Origin: Eretmocerus hayati
Lineage: Eukaryota; Arthropoda; Insecta; Hymenoptera; Aphelinidae
Assembly: GCA_029851415.1 (NCBI GenBank)
Contig: CM056742.1
Location: 89,642,748 to 89,706,747, forward strand
DNA length: 64,000 nt
Direction of reading: 5' to 3'
Shown: positions 34,150 through 43,973 of the stretch, piece after piece
Numbering within the stretch: the first letter of the stretch is position 1
Layout: every line of letters begins with the position of its first letter
Translations under genes and position numbers: made by a program
Notes under the pieces: generated by a model
Seen by the model: the letters and a program-made list of their open reading frames with translations, nothing else
Told to the model about the DNA's origin: nothing
Databases searched by the model: none

Positions 34150-35473
34150 TGTGGCGTCCCGAGCTTGCAAAAGCTCTCGCAATGCCGACCCCGGTGACAT
34201 TCTCGGGACGAGAATGGTCTGATGGGGGAGGTGTGGCGTCCCGCTCTCACGAGATGCCCCGTTTCACCTAAATTTGATATAAATTGCAACAATAGATGTA
34301 CGATGTGATATAAACTCCTATGAGAGGGAAACGGAGTCGGTCTTGTCGGCAGCGTGACTTAATGTCACGCGTGACATTGGGTCACGCTATTCTTTTATTA
34401 CACGTGACAATAAGTCACGCAACTATTCGATTGAGCGTGACATCAGGTCACGCTTGACACAATTCAAAATTATGATTTCAAAATTTACGCGAGCTGGCCC
34501 AGGCTATAAATGTGGGTCTGAACGTTGGCTCGCCGATCAGTCTGTCAAAGTTTTCTTTCCGGAGCTTTTGAGTCCGCGCTATTGTCTCCGCCCAAACACC
34601 TTAGAAAAGTGTGACAAAGCGTTTGTTCGAGAAGCGGCGAGCCAACGGTTAGATCTGATCCCGCACTTGGGAAGTGGCGTTACCCGTACTTAAAGCTGCA
34701 GCAGGGCCAGCTCCGAATTCGTCCTCAAGTTGAGCTGCAGTAGGATCAGCTTATAATTCATCCTCAAGGTCTTCTGAATCGCTAATTCCAGCCTCCAGAG
34801 GACTGCCGACTCATCACGAATCCGCTCTTCTCTCGAGTAGTTTAAGGAACAATCTGATTGTAAGTTGCTTTATATTCTTAACATTCATAGAATAAGTTGC
34901 AAGAACTTCAGCCTCCCCTAACTGATCAAAAAGGAGATAATTCAACTTGCCTGATTATAATTTATATTGATTCTCTTGAGTGATTTCGATTTTGTTACTG
35001 AGTTTTTAATAAATTTATATTTCTATCACAAAATTCATTCTTATCATTTCAGAATCTGTAAATGCATGCGATTTGAAGAATTAATGATTTCACTTTGAAT
35101 ATTTGAATTGATTCCAAAATTGATTATCATCGAAGGTTCAAATCTAGATATCTAAAATTACTTTGATCATCTCTTGAATAGATATTGAAATTACTTCTCT
35201 ATCTTTCTGATTTACGAAAATCCAATATAATAGTTACATAAAATCAGATCAGGTCATTCTGACCAAGCGCATATCCAGAATATTCAAAATATAATTTCAT
35301 ATACTTATATATCAATACGAATACACCAAATCGCTGAGATCTAAGAAGGGACTGAAGGGATCAGAGCTGTTAACCCAGAAAAGGTAGGTGCAACTGGGCA
35401 GTCCGCCCATAGGACTGTTTCTAACGAACTCAAATATATTTGTTAGCCCGAGCCCTCCACTCGGGTCGTAACA
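34150..35473 (+). repeat. 5' LTR
   Basis: It starts TGTGGCG and can be read to TCGTAACA at 35473, giving TGT...ACA ends. Sequence shared with the 3' LTR stops at 35427. Near its start it contains a second copy of GAGAATGGTCTGA plus GGGGGAGG plus TGTGGCGTCCC, that is, a duplicated primer-tract-and-LTR-start. The position of the primer-binding site after 35473 (TTTTGACATCCC) is a guess. Confidence 0.8.
34352..34453. promoter_or_regulatory. Cluster of four GTGAC-N5-GTCAC dyads in the LTR
   Basis: Four inverted-repeat sites in about 100 bp: GCGTGAC-TTAAT-GTCACGC, GCGTGAC-ATTGG-GTCACGC, ACGTGAC-AATAA-GTCACGC and GCGTGAC-ATCAG-GTCACGC. The spacer is always 5 bp and varies in sequence, as expected for binding of a symmetric dimer. 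The same cluster is in the 3' LTR (about 40887-40988), with one arm base changed in the second site and a spacer change in the fourth. A related site forms the array at 37457-37691. Confidence 0.75.
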
Positions 35474-35857
35474 TTTTGACATCCCTTGTGGGGAACAGTC
35501 ATAGTTGCACATAGCTTTTCTAACTCCCAAGTTTTGAACGATCCCAATGTATGACTCCTGACTTTTTGCAATTCAATCGACGTATGACATTACGCCAACA
35601 ACATTTCCCAACTCTGCAGGATCAGCAACCTCTGTCTGACTGATTCCAATCAGTTGAAGTTTCGACATTCAAGTTTGACACACTGGAACTATCGACCTCA
35701 ATTACCGACTCAGACATATCTCCTGATTGTGACACACCTGACAGACACGCCGGTCAACTAGACCGACTGTTACTAACGATGTGCTGATCCCGCACTTTCT
35801 CACATCCAATTCGGCACTGCCAGTCATGGCTCTGAACAAATTTTCTCTAAAGATGCA

Positions 35858-37180
35858 ATGATACCACATCTCACAAGAATGAATTCCCAATTTTTTGATC
35901 TAGACCTGCCAATATTTGAAGGCTATAATATTGACTCACATTTTTTCATACAAAAAATCAGAGAAGCGAAATCTATCACTACTTGCGAAGAAAATTTATT
36001 GGTAAACTTTATTCTTAGCGATATTTCTGGACCAGCATATCATGCATTCAAAAACTTCCGAATCTCCACAGTAAACGACATTGTGGAACACATAGTAAAG
36101 TGTTTCTTATACACCCCATTTTTCGAGAAATATTGCCAAAAATTACTAGATTGTGGTCTAAAGCTCAGTCATGATCGTGATGCAAACTACGAAAGGCTAT
36201 TCTCAATCCTTGAAGATGCTTACTACATTCTTACAAGTACTCACTTTTCATCTGACCCAGTATAGTACCAACTTCATAAAAATCTCGATGAAATTGCCAA
36301 AAGTTTTTACTTTAGCAAACTTCCCCCTGATTCACAATTCCGAGTCGTCCTCGTCCTGAATTCCAATTCAATAGTCAGAAAAGCATCCACTTCACACAGA
36401 ATGCATACATTAGTCTCGAATCCATCACAATTTTTCACGAATGACACCGAGTTTGTGGAGTTTTTGAAAATATGTGAGGACCTATCTCGTCCTTGCCATG
36501 AGTTGGGAACAGAAACCAACGATTCAGAGCCACAAAAGCCTCAAATAGGCAACCTGCAACCTGATACCGAACAGAATCAAACTTTCCTTCAGGGCCCGAA
36601 TGAAATTTGCTCCGATCAAATGACCAAACAAGACTATGAACAACCTCGAGTCATTATAGACGAAAATATGTGCCTTGATATCGATAGACTAGGATCAGCA
36701 CATACCAGATGTATTAATACCCCACACAACACCTCGGAAATTCCTCTCGAACAATTATCAAATCTCGAATTCTCACGCACACCGATCGTTTCTGACGAAA
36801 GGGCGCGTATTGATTGTGCAATTTTGAAGAATTGTGAACACAACGACACACTCCCGACGAATATAGAATATTCCAATACACCTCCCATGAAATTCACATA
36901 CCCGGAACGTTTGCCTGATAGAAACTTTGGGAACCTTTCTAAGACAAGGACACAGAAGAGAATTAGATCATTTTTCATCTCACAGTCCTCACTCATAGAC
37001 ATTCCTTCGAAATATTTGTCTCTTAAGACAGGTAACTCGGAACCGTTCATAGCCTCAATCGACAAGGAGTTTTTCCACAATATCAGCATCATACATGCAC
37101 CCTTATGGCTTCGAATCTTTGGCGAAGGAGTCCGATCACGACTTTTCCCTCTCGCCACATTCGACTCCCAGGCAATCTAA
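35858..37180 (+). pseudogene. gag-like ORF with one internal TAG
   Basis: One frame of about 440 codons interrupted only by TAG at 36263-36265. The first part (FDLDLPIFEGYN, then IQKIREAKSITTCEENLLVNFIL, then PAYHAFKNF) has the pattern of the N-terminal gag region of Ty3/gypsy-type elements. After the TAG the frame continues KNLDEIAKSFYFSKLPPD, again gag-like. The C-terminal part is acidic and lacks a CCHC knuckle. A single stop in an otherwise open frame can be a recent mutation or a readthrough site. I cannot tell which from one copy. Confidence 0.7.
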
Positions 37181-37456
37181 ACCAATATCAAACTCTATAG
37201 AACGAAACTTACTACTTTCGAGATTATAAAAAAAAAAAGAAAAAAAAAAGGGAACTTTGCAAAATTTAACCTTTAATAGTGCCTTATTTGTGGCCCTTCG
37301 AAACTCTTGCATTCGTATTCATTACATTGGACAGAAGTGAATTGATCAAACATTGAAGTCCTCAAACAAAGATAGAAATCGAGAAATCTATCCATTATAA
37401 TAGGAAACAGCCAATCAAAATATCCACTGAAAAATTTGAGTAATCAAAAAGGTACA

Positions 37457-37691
37457 TTGCGTGACTAAATGTCACGTTGCGACAAAATGTCACGCTGCGA
37501 CAAGATGTCACGCTGCGACAAGATATCACGCTGCGACAAGATGTCACGCTGCGACAAAATGTCACGCTGCGACAAAATGTCACGCTGCGACAAAATGTCA
37601 CGCTGCGACAAAATGTCACGCTGTGACAAAATGTCACGCTGTGACAGGATGTCACGCTGCCATAAAATGTCACGCTACGACAAAATGTCAC
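37457..37691. repeat. 18-bp tandem array, 13 units, of the LTR-type dyad
   Basis: Thirteen head-to-tail units of consensus GTCACGCTGCGACAAAAT. The first unit is GCGTGAC-TAAAT-GTCACG, the same dyad as in the LTRs. Later units read CGAC-AAAAT-GTCACG or GTGAC-AAAAT-GTCAC, so the 5-bp spacing is kept. The array opens long frames in several phases because 18 is a multiple of 3. These are not genes. It lies between gag and the second coding region of the LTR element. Confidence 0.93.
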
Positions 37692-39149
37692 ATTGCGGAA
37701 TGATTGACAAAATTTGAGGCGTATAATGTATGAATTGGAATATTATTCCATGGAAATTATGGGCCTCAATTGGAGGATGATGATTTCTTTTTCCGAGTTC
37801 ACAGACAGATCATATTGAGCAAAATCATGTTTCCAGGATACAGTACCTCAATTGAAGCCCAATGAACCACACGAAAAAAAGAGAGAAAAAAAAGGGGAAT
37901 AATATAGTTTCAGATCAGTTCTTCGACTCCTCGTACCCTTTATCACTATTTCTCGCACTATCCAAATCAACAAGAGCAGGTCTTAAACCTGATACACAAC
38001 TGATGACACCTTGGAGACATGGTCCTTTTGCCCCCCCCCCCTCCCCCAGTCTTCTCACTGGAAAACACCCGAGATTCATGTTGGACGATAAAAACAGAAC
38101 CTCTGACGCGACGAACGAACGATGAACTTGGGAGAGTCAGATTGCAATTGCAGCGTCAGCTAGAATGTGTCACACCTCGAGACTTCTTCAAATTCGCATG
38201 CGTAGCTTTTTCATGTCAACTCATTCCAATGATATAATTTCTACTCAACGAAAGTATAAGAACGAAAACTTCCACACTTCAAGGCAAGAATATAGAAAAC
38301 ATAGAACAGAACTTAATGATATACACATACATGACATAATCCAATCAGAAAAATCATTCTCGATAGAGAAAAAATTTTTGAGATATCATAAAATCCAGGA
38401 AAGAACATTTATTATTTACTCCGTCAAGATAGGACTAGTTTCACGCTAGCATGTAGGGAGATACCTCGGTGTTTATAAATTTTAGAAATACATCAACTAT
38501 TTTGAATAGAATCTCCATGAAATTTTTTTTTGAGAAAGAAAGGGAAGAAAAACTGCCATAGGAAATAAATATATTGTTGATAATAATTCGGAGATAATCA
38601 AACGATATCTAGATATTGTTCATTCGTAGTATTAAGTTAGGAATTTTCGCGGGAGCATTCATAGATATTCGATCTATTCCATCTTGTACAATATCATTTA
38701 GATTACCACATGACAGAGAAAAGTCTCATGGCAAAAGTCACATCGTATGCCTGCCTGTTGCAACCATTCAATATTTCTTTCCAATAAGTTATTGCTTTAT
38801 ATACCTTATGATGGATGCCTACACCAATCTGACACACACATACGAATATCATGGAAACACAATGCACCAGCAAGTTTCAATATTCCATGAATCAGAAGCA
38901 TTTGAATCTTCGCGCCACTTACACGACATACGTGGTACGTATCGCAACCAACAGATGACACCACCATGCAGGTTTACCGACCCAATTCGAGCTTTTAATT
39001 GCTGACGCCAGAATTTGAATTCTCAAGTAACACGGGACGTATGAAATCTTGAGAGCTCGTCAGTTACTGGACAGTGTTAACGAATTCATTTTATGCGGGT
39101 CGTGATTAATTGAAGCAACCATTGTTCCCACGTGGTCAACAACTTAAGA
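37692..39149. other. LTR-element interior without recognised coding sequence
   Basis: AT-rich sequence with A-rich and C-rich runs (a C run of about 13 near 38033) and only short frames. The pol region of an autonomous element would be expected about here, and no trace of it is visible. Confidence 0.5.
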
Positions 39150-40500
39150 AAAATGGAACAAGCAAGTGCTCAACTTTTTTCGGAACACCTAAAAACTGTG
39201 GTTCACCGTGCTCATATTGACTTTAAAAATTCCCAGGAATTTTACAATAGAGCGAGAGAAGATTTCTTGTTGAAAAGTGCGGTGTATGCACACGGTGTGC
39301 ATACGTACAAAAAAATTCCTCCTGGATAACAATCTTTCGTGTTGTGAAGATAGTGTTCCTCAAATGCCAATAGTGCATTGTGGTGTGCAAACTGATAAAG
39401 TGATACAAGTGAGTAATCTACGTACTGTTTTGACAAATCCACTCAACGCTCATTCCATTCAGAACAATAATCAACGAGATGAAAACATCAACCGAATGCA
39501 CGGTGAATCGCCAGTTGATCTGCAAACAAGTGAGAGTGACCACTACGCACCATCCAGTGCAGCATCTATGAATATTCAAACAGACCTCCGGCGTCTGTCT
39601 CTGACATCCCATCTGTTGTCGAGTAATTCCGACCCTCAATCTGTTACCGTTCTACAATCATCACCATCACCATCATCAACGGATGCAAGTTACAATATGC
39701 GCCCGACTTATACTGAGTTAGTTCCGATGACACCAAATCGGGCCCCATTAACGTGCAGAACACCAATAGCAAATCCGTCTACATCTTATCTCACGGCTGA
39801 TGTTTCGAATTGTAATTTGACAACCGCACCGATATCCGCAGAAATATTAGCATTTTCTACAACACTGACCCAACTGGATACAAGTCGCCCAATCCCGGAT
39901 GAGATTCCATCAACATCATATCTGGACGGAATTTTCCAAGTTTCTACACCATCCAACAACCCCCTCCATTCAGAAACCAATGGAGATACGAATGATACAC
40001 TAGGGAGTGACATAGATAAACAATCTAGAGAGGGACTCGCACACCCTGTTCCTATGCTTGTAGAACTAACATCCCCCACGGAACAAGAAAGCTCAAATCA
40101 AGACCACGAGTTCGACGAAAGTGAATCGGAAATCATGGAAGACCATTTAGCCCAAGATGATTCGGATACCACTGGCGTCTGCGATTCTGGAACGACGAAA
40201 AGAGGACCATTCAATGCTGCAGAAATCCGACTACAACGGAAGGGAGAGATGAATAGACTACGTCAAGAGAGACTCCGGAAAAGGAAACGCAAAGAACTCC
40301 AAAACACAATAAGTAAGCCGTGCCATTTATGCGGAAAGCTACACACTGAGCACCCCACCCAATGGGCGGCATGCACTCGTTGCAGGAAAACTTTTGCCGG
40401 GCGGAAGTGCCTCGCAGGATTGGGTCTGAAATCATTCCAGTGTAAGACATGCATGACATCTAAATGTGATAAGAAACGAGAAGATGAACATATTAAGTGA
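39150..40500 (+). pseudogene. Accessory ORF of the LTR element, C-terminal Cys/His domain, one frameshift
   Basis: The frame starts at MEQASAQLFSEHLK (39150) and shifts at a run of seven A (39309-39315). One A fewer gives a single reading of about 450 codons ending at 40500. The N-terminal 50 residues look helical. The middle is a long Ser/Thr/Pro-rich disordered stretch. A basic helix (RLRQERLRKRKRKE) follows, and then a cysteine domain: CHLCGKLH, CTRCRKTF, C, CKTC. The spacing suggests two bound metal ions, and a nucleic-acid- or peptide-binding role is possible. I do not recognise it as gag, pol or env. It could be a captured host gene. Confidence 0.6.
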
Positions 40501-40684
40501 GATCATACAGAAACTCTTGAGATTCATGGACATACACACAAACACTCATACACAACCCCCACGTATTTTATCAACTAAGTTCCGACCGGATGACGTTCCG
40601 ATTCAATAAGACATCGTGATGACGTGTCGACTCACTGCCTAACTTTGTTACATTCTCGGGGCGAGAATGGTCTGACGGGGGAGG

Positions 40685-41958
40685 TGTGGCGCCCCGAGCT
40701 TGCAAAAGCTCCCGCAATGCCGACCCCGGTGACATTCTCGGGACGAGAATGGTCTGACGGGGAGGTGTGGCGTCCCGCTCTCACGAGATGCCCCGTTTCA
40801 CCTAGTTTGATATAAATTGCAACAATAGATGTACGATGTGATATAAACTCCTATGAGAGGGAAACGGAGTCGGTCTTGTCGGCAGCGTGACTTAATGTCA
40901 CGCGTGACATTGGTTCACGCTATTCTTTTATTACACGTGACAATAAGTCACGCAACTATTCGATTGAGCGTGACATTAGGTCACGCTTGACACAATTCAA
41001 AATTATGATTTCAAAATTTACGCGAGCTGGCCCAGGCTATAAATGTGGGTCTGAACGTTGGCTCGCCGATCAGTCTGTCAAAGTTTTCTTTCCGGAGCTT
41101 TTGAGTCCGCGCTATTGTCTCCGCCCAAACACCTTAGAAAAGTGTGACAAAGCGTTTGTTCGAGAAGCGGCGAGCCAACGGTTAGATCTGATCCCGCACT
41201 TGGGAAGTGGCGTTACCCGTACTTAAAGCTGCAGCAGGGCCAGCTCCGAATTTGTCCTCAAGTTGAGCTGCAGTAGGATCAGCTTATAATTCATCCTCAA
41301 GGTCTTCTGAATCGCTAATTCCAGCCTCCAGAGGACTGCCGACTCATCACGACTCCGCTCTTCTCTCGAGTAGTTTAAGAAACAATCTGATTGTAAGTTG
41401 CTTTATATTCTCAACATTCATAGAATAAGTTGCAAGAACTTCAGCCTTCCCTAACTGATCAAAGGAGATAATTCAACTTGCCTGATTATAATTTATATTG
41501 ATTCTCTTGAGTGATTTCGATTTTGTTACTGAGTTTTTAATGAATTTATATTCCTATCACAAAATTCATTCTCATCATTTCAGAATCTGTAAATGCATGC
41601 GATTTGAAGAATTAATGATTTCACTTTGAATATTTGAATTGATTCCAAAATCGATTATTATCGAAGGTTCAAATCTAGATATCTAAAATTACTTTGATCA
41701 TCTCTTGAATAGATATTGAAATTACTTCTCTATCATTCTGATTTACGAAAATCCAATATAATAGTTACATAAAATCAGATCAGGTCATTCTGACCAAGCG
41801 CATATCCAGAATATTCAAAATATAATTTCATATACTTATATATCAATACGAATACACCAAATCGCTGAGATCTAAGAAGGGACTGAAGGGATCAGAGCTG
41901 TTAACCCAGAAAAGGTAGGTGCAACTGGGCAGTCCGCCCATAGGACTGTTTCTAACGA
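40685..41958 (+). repeat. 3' LTR
   Basis: It matches 34150-35427 along its whole length with few differences, and begins TGTGGCG after the purine tract. Similarity stops at CTAACGA (41958), short of the TAACA end inferred for the 5' LTR, so the outer terminus is probably deleted. Confidence 0.85.
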
Positions 41959-42144
41959 GAGGAGGAAAATGATTTTACTTCGTGCTTGACAAACCGCTAC
42001 TGAGACATGCAAAACAACATCCCTCTGCAAGGCGAAAGAAAAACTTTTCGTTCTCCTTTTTTCTTGCCTGTGAAGCAGGGACTCTCCTTAGTATCATTCT
42101 TCTTTTTTCTTTTGTTGGCCATAATTACCGTGAACTCCGTTTTG

Positions 42145-42570
42145 TCATTGAAGAATGGAATGTCTTCTGGAAGAGACTGCGATTTTCAGTGGCTTAACAT
42201 GTTTCATTTCCCCTTCATCTTGGCATGTTAGTTCTTTATTCCGACGTTCGATTCTATTTCTATGCGTGGCTTCGAAAATGGGTCTTAGGACGTGATCAAC
42301 TAGCGCGATGCGACGTCTGAAACGCTCGTTGTTTCGTGCTATTTCTTGCCATGGTCCCTTACGAACCTCTCGATAAGCATAGCTCCAATAGACCATCACG
42401 CGTATCTTTGGTTCCAAGTTGAAACGCACTTTCTTAGGTTCTGGGCCTGTTTTGTCATCCATTTCTGTCTTAGCTGTGCGAGGCTGGTTGCGCTCGCTAG
42501 TATACAACCGATCTCTGACCTTGCGCAAGAGATACTGATTTCTGTCATGTACGCCAAAGTGCATCAGCAT
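42145..42570 (-). CDS. PPP1R15 (GADD34)-like protein phosphatase 1 regulatory protein
   Basis: 141 residues from the ATG at 42570. The frame is open for 18 more codons upstream. Residues 46-50 are KKVRF, the RVxF site that docks on PP1. They are followed at the usual distance by YAYREVRKGPW (64-74) and ARNNERFRRRI (78-88), which is the PPP1R15 signature (..RxGPWEQxARDRxRFxRRI). Known role of the family: it brings PP1 and actin to eIF2-alpha-P and reverses the translational block of the stress response. The protein is much shorter than vertebrate PPP1R15 and consists mostly of the functional C-terminal region. It is divergent from the SINA-like gene (about 440 bp between starts). A pol-less LTR element inserted about 190 bp beyond its stop. 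It could be the host's main copy or a diverged duplicate. Confidence 0.75.
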   Translation of the reverse strand: MLMHFGVHDRNQYLLRKVRDRLYTSERNQPRTAKTEMDDKTGPEPKKVRFNLEPKIRVMVYWSYAYREVRKGPWQEIARNNERFRRRIALVDHVLRPIFEATHRNRIERRNKELTCQDEGEMKHVKPLKIAVSSRRHSILQ

Positions 42571-42980
42571 TCGTCTTATCGTAAAATGTTGTGCCTTAGG
42601 TCGATTTTTGTTGTGCTGCGTTCATTGGCAGCGCAAGAAGAATGAATGTGGCATAATTTGAACCGATCTTGAGAGAATCCACAATAATATTACTAGTTCG
42701 TCATTGCAAAAATTGTTCTACATGATGAACCGAGTTTTTTCTTTCTAATTGAATAAGCTGCAGAAGACGTGGAGTTGGGATGTAAAATCTATTTCGTATC
42801 CTGTTTTGGAGGATTAGTTGCAAAAGAAAAACGATACGCGATTTCTAGAACGCTGCCGGTTTTTTGAGTTTTTCAACCCACTCGTCTCTCCTCAGAGTGG
42901 TCGTGTCAACGCAATGCCCTGTTACCCTCTCTGAGTGTAAAAAGATTCCCCTCGATTCGTGAGTCGTGCGATGACGATGG

Positions 42981-43019
42981 TTAAATACGCGCCTCATATA
43001 CTGAGAGAAATCATTCGCA
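42981..43019 (+). promoter_or_regulatory. Candidate core promoter of the SINA-like gene
   Basis: TTAAATAC at 42981 lies about 30 bp upstream of TCATTCG at 43011, an arthropod initiator-like sequence. The spacing fits a TATA/Inr promoter. It sits in the short divergent gap shared with the PPP1R15-like gene. Predicted only. Confidence 0.35.
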
Positions 43020-43153
43020 GCCGAGTCTCTTGGGTGTGTAGAAAAAAACGAGTTATTGTATCATTCTTGGTGAGTATCTTTGGTATGACTATTCATCATG
43101 GCCAACTATGTTTTGTGACCTGATATAATCCGGCCGATTCTTCGTTCCTGCAG

Positions 43154-43468
43154 TCTTGCATTCGTACAGGAATTTACTTGCAAAATATGGAACCCTCGAC
43201 ACCTGCAGCGAATTCTACGGAACCGATTGGGGCTGTCCCAATCCCTCCGGTGTGGCTAGTTTCCACGCCTCCGATGCCGATGTACTTTGTTCCGCTGAGT
43301 CTGCCCATGATGCCTCCAACCCTCAACTTGGGATCGTGTCCTGGTCAGGCTGGTATCTACGGGCAACCTCCTGATGCAGAATATTCTAGTGTGACGTCAG
43401 TACTGTCGACAAATGCCGATGAAGAGAGACCTCGGTCTTCTCTACGTGCTGTCCGACGTGTTCGTCGT
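43154..43468 (+). CDS. SINA-like gene, first coding exon
   Basis: The exon runs from a TTCCTGCAG acceptor (43151-43153) to a GTAAGT donor at 43469. A 5' non-coding exon (about 43013-43069, followed by GTGAGT) probably precedes it. The start codon is at 43187. The coding part is 94 codons and ends in phase 0. The peptide is Pro/Met/Ser-rich and probably disordered (MEPSTPAANST, PPVWLVSTPPMPMYFVP), ending in an Arg-rich tail. It joins in frame to the exon at 43974. Confidence 0.65.
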
Positions 43469-43973
43469 GTAAGTACTCGTTGTCCGAATTAACTGTGATT
43501 CATCACTGTCGGTAAAATTCTTCTCCGCTATCATATTTTTCACTCTTTTGATCGTGTTGAGTGAAAAATGAGATCTTCTGCCTCTATAGCTGCTGAGAAT
43601 ATACCCATGACATTTTGTTCCAGTGTCAGTGTAATTGTTTGTATTGTAGTTATCCGTGTGTCCCTGACTCGATCGCGCGTGAAATCTCTTAGAATTTCGG
43701 TCGCAACCATGATTTTATATATTTACCAGAAAAATTCAAATTGGCTACGCTGATACAGCCCTAACAAGCGAACTTTTGCACTCTGAGACCTTTGGCGTTT
43801 ATTTTGACATCATTCTCGCTTCCCGTGTTCATCGCACGTCCACCTTCTCGGCAACTTGTATGAGCATTTTCGACTTTATGCTTTCATAATTTACCCCGAC
43901 ATTCTCTCAATTTCATGCAATCGCGCTCAACATGCATCTTATCTGATTATTCTTGATTTTTCTCAAAACTTAG

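Larger units (their letters stand above)
34150..41958 (+). mobile_element. Large LTR retrotransposon lacking pol (gag plus accessory ORF)
   Basis: Two direct terminal repeats of about 1.27 kb, nearly identical, flank 5.2 kb of internal DNA. The 3' LTR is preceded by a purine tract ACGGGGGAGG, the normal plus-strand primer site, immediately before TGTGGCG. The interior holds a gag-like frame (35858-37180), a tandem array of 18-bp dyads (37457-37691), about 1.4 kb without a frame, and a second coding region (39150-40500). No protease, reverse transcriptase, RNase H or integrase is visible, so it would depend on a partner element. No clean 5-bp target duplication was found, and the outer end of the 3' LTR seems to lack about 46 bp. 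Confidence 0.85.

Noticed and set aside
34138..34200. N-terminal extension of the 33478-34140 ORF
   Set aside because: These codons lie in the LTR of the inserted element and were fused to the frame by chance at insertion.
37457..37691. Possible CRISPR array (regular short repeats)
   Set aside because: The unit is 18 bp with no unique spacers, and it lies inside a eukaryotic LTR element. It is a minisatellite of dyads.
37461..37717. Frames of 80 codons encoding repeated SRCDKM or ATKCHA peptides
   Set aside because: They are translations of the 18-bp array in several phases. No evidence of a gene.
34150..41958. 5-bp target-site duplication for the LTR element
   Set aside because: The flanks TGGAA and GAGGA do not match, and the outer end of the 3' LTR appears truncated, so none can be claimed.
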